Source of the DNA: Lachnospiraceae bacterium
GTDB taxonomy: Bacteria; Bacillota; Clostridia; Lachnospirales; Lachnospiraceae
Assembly: GCA_003542935.1 (NCBI GenBank)
Contig: DPJQ01000226.1
Coordinates: 1-6,167, forward strand
Length of the DNA stretch: 6,167 nucleotides
Direction: 5' to 3'
Positions 5,868 to 6,167 of the stretch are shown in pieces. The notes beneath the pieces are model-generated. The model did no database searches and was not told the DNA's origin. It was given only the letters and a program-made list of their open reading frames with translations. Numbering within the stretch: position 1 is the stretch's first letter; each line of letters begins with the position of its first letter. Made by a program: the position numbers and the translations under genes.

Positions 5868-6167
5868 TTAAAGTGTACGATACTCCAGCCGTATTTTATC
5901 CGCAATCAGGGCAATGAACTCCGAATTCGTAGGTTTGCCCTTGCCGGAATTGACTGTATAGCCAAACATTTCATCTATGGCATCCAGTTTTCCTCTGCTC
6001 CAGGCCACCTCGATAGCGTGACGTATAGCCCTCTCTACCCGGCTTGGCGTGGTCTGGTGTTTTTTAGCGATCGTGGGATACAGAATCTTTGTGATCGAAT
6101 TCAGCATCTCCATATCGTTGACTGACATGATGATCGCATCCCTCAGATACTGGTATCCCTTGATATG
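5868..6167 (-). CDS. spo0A: sporulation master regulator Spo0A, C-terminal part
   Basis: The last 99 codons of Spo0A; the gene continues beyond the right edge, so the phosphoacceptor receiver domain is not visible. Spo0A is the phosphorelay-controlled response regulator that binds 0A boxes and commits cells to sporulation. The visible part is its effector domain: HIKGYQYLRDAI at the start, then ILYPTIAKKHQTTPSRVERA with the recognition helix (about residues 40-55 here, RVERAIRHAIEVAW), and the C-terminal GKGKPTNSEFIALIADKIRLE. These stretches are nearly invariant across endospore formers. The first visible codon is internal: the reading frame is open to the edge, and the in-frame Met codon at 6126-6128 lies inside the conserved DNA-binding domain. 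No clear terminator follows the stop; the next gene, glgA, begins 140 bases later. Confidence 0.97.
   Translation of the reverse strand, partial: HIKGYQYLRDAIIMSVNDMEMLNSITKILYPTIAKKHQTTPSRVERAIRHAIEVAWSRGKLDAIDEMFGYTVNSGKGKPTNSEFIALIADKIRLEYRTL

Overview
The window reads as part of the chromosome of a spore-forming, anaerobic-type Firmicute, most likely a Lachnospiraceae/Clostridia relative. The pointers are a spo0A 3' end with a near-canonical DNA-binding domain, a bacterial-type ADP-glucose glycogen synthase, strong purine-rich Shine-Dalgarno sites, and a Pel-like exopolysaccharide cluster of the Gram-positive type. Every gene I can support is on the minus strand, so transcription runs from high to low coordinates.

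Layout in transcription order: (1) the C-terminal 99 codons of spo0A enter from the right edge (6167-5868). (2) After a 140-base spacer with a TATAAT -10 element comes glgA (5727-4282), closed by a strong intrinsic terminator (about 4251-4217). (3) A 450-base gap (4281-3832) has no convincing gene but holds a second intrinsic terminator (4096-4060), so a roughly 120-base interval is isolated between two terminators. (4) A three-gene unit follows: a 586-codon fusion gene (3831-2071), a DUF2194-type membrane-anchored protein (start best placed at 2023, end 320), and the N-terminal part of pelF (from 316). The spacings are 47 and 3 bases, which suggests one operon.

The unusual object is the fusion gene. 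Its N-terminal half has three tandem Cys-rich repeats of about 60 residues (CxCDCG ... CGC) and an AP2-like DNA-binding-type domain, an architecture I associate with phage and mobile-element proteins of Clostridia. Its C-terminal half has a transmembrane segment and an alpha-helical region resembling the PelE component of Pel polysaccharide machinery. One uninterrupted frame joins them. Two of the Cys-rich repeats share a 29-base stretch with a single mismatch, suggesting fairly recent internal duplication.

The second oddity is pelF. It opens normally but stops after 99 codons at 17-19. A one-base shift near 38-40 restores a PelF-like continuation to the window edge, so the gene looks frameshifted, or the sequence has a one-base error. 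If the lesion is real, the first part of the Pel-like cluster is intact but its glycosyltransferase is broken.

Functionally the right half is sporulation control plus storage polysaccharide synthesis. The left half is a membrane-based exopolysaccharide synthesis and export module (PelE-like scaffold, DUF2194 protein in the position of a Pel deacetylase, PelF polymerising glycosyltransferase). No pelD-like c-di-GMP receptor gene lies upstream of the fusion within this window.
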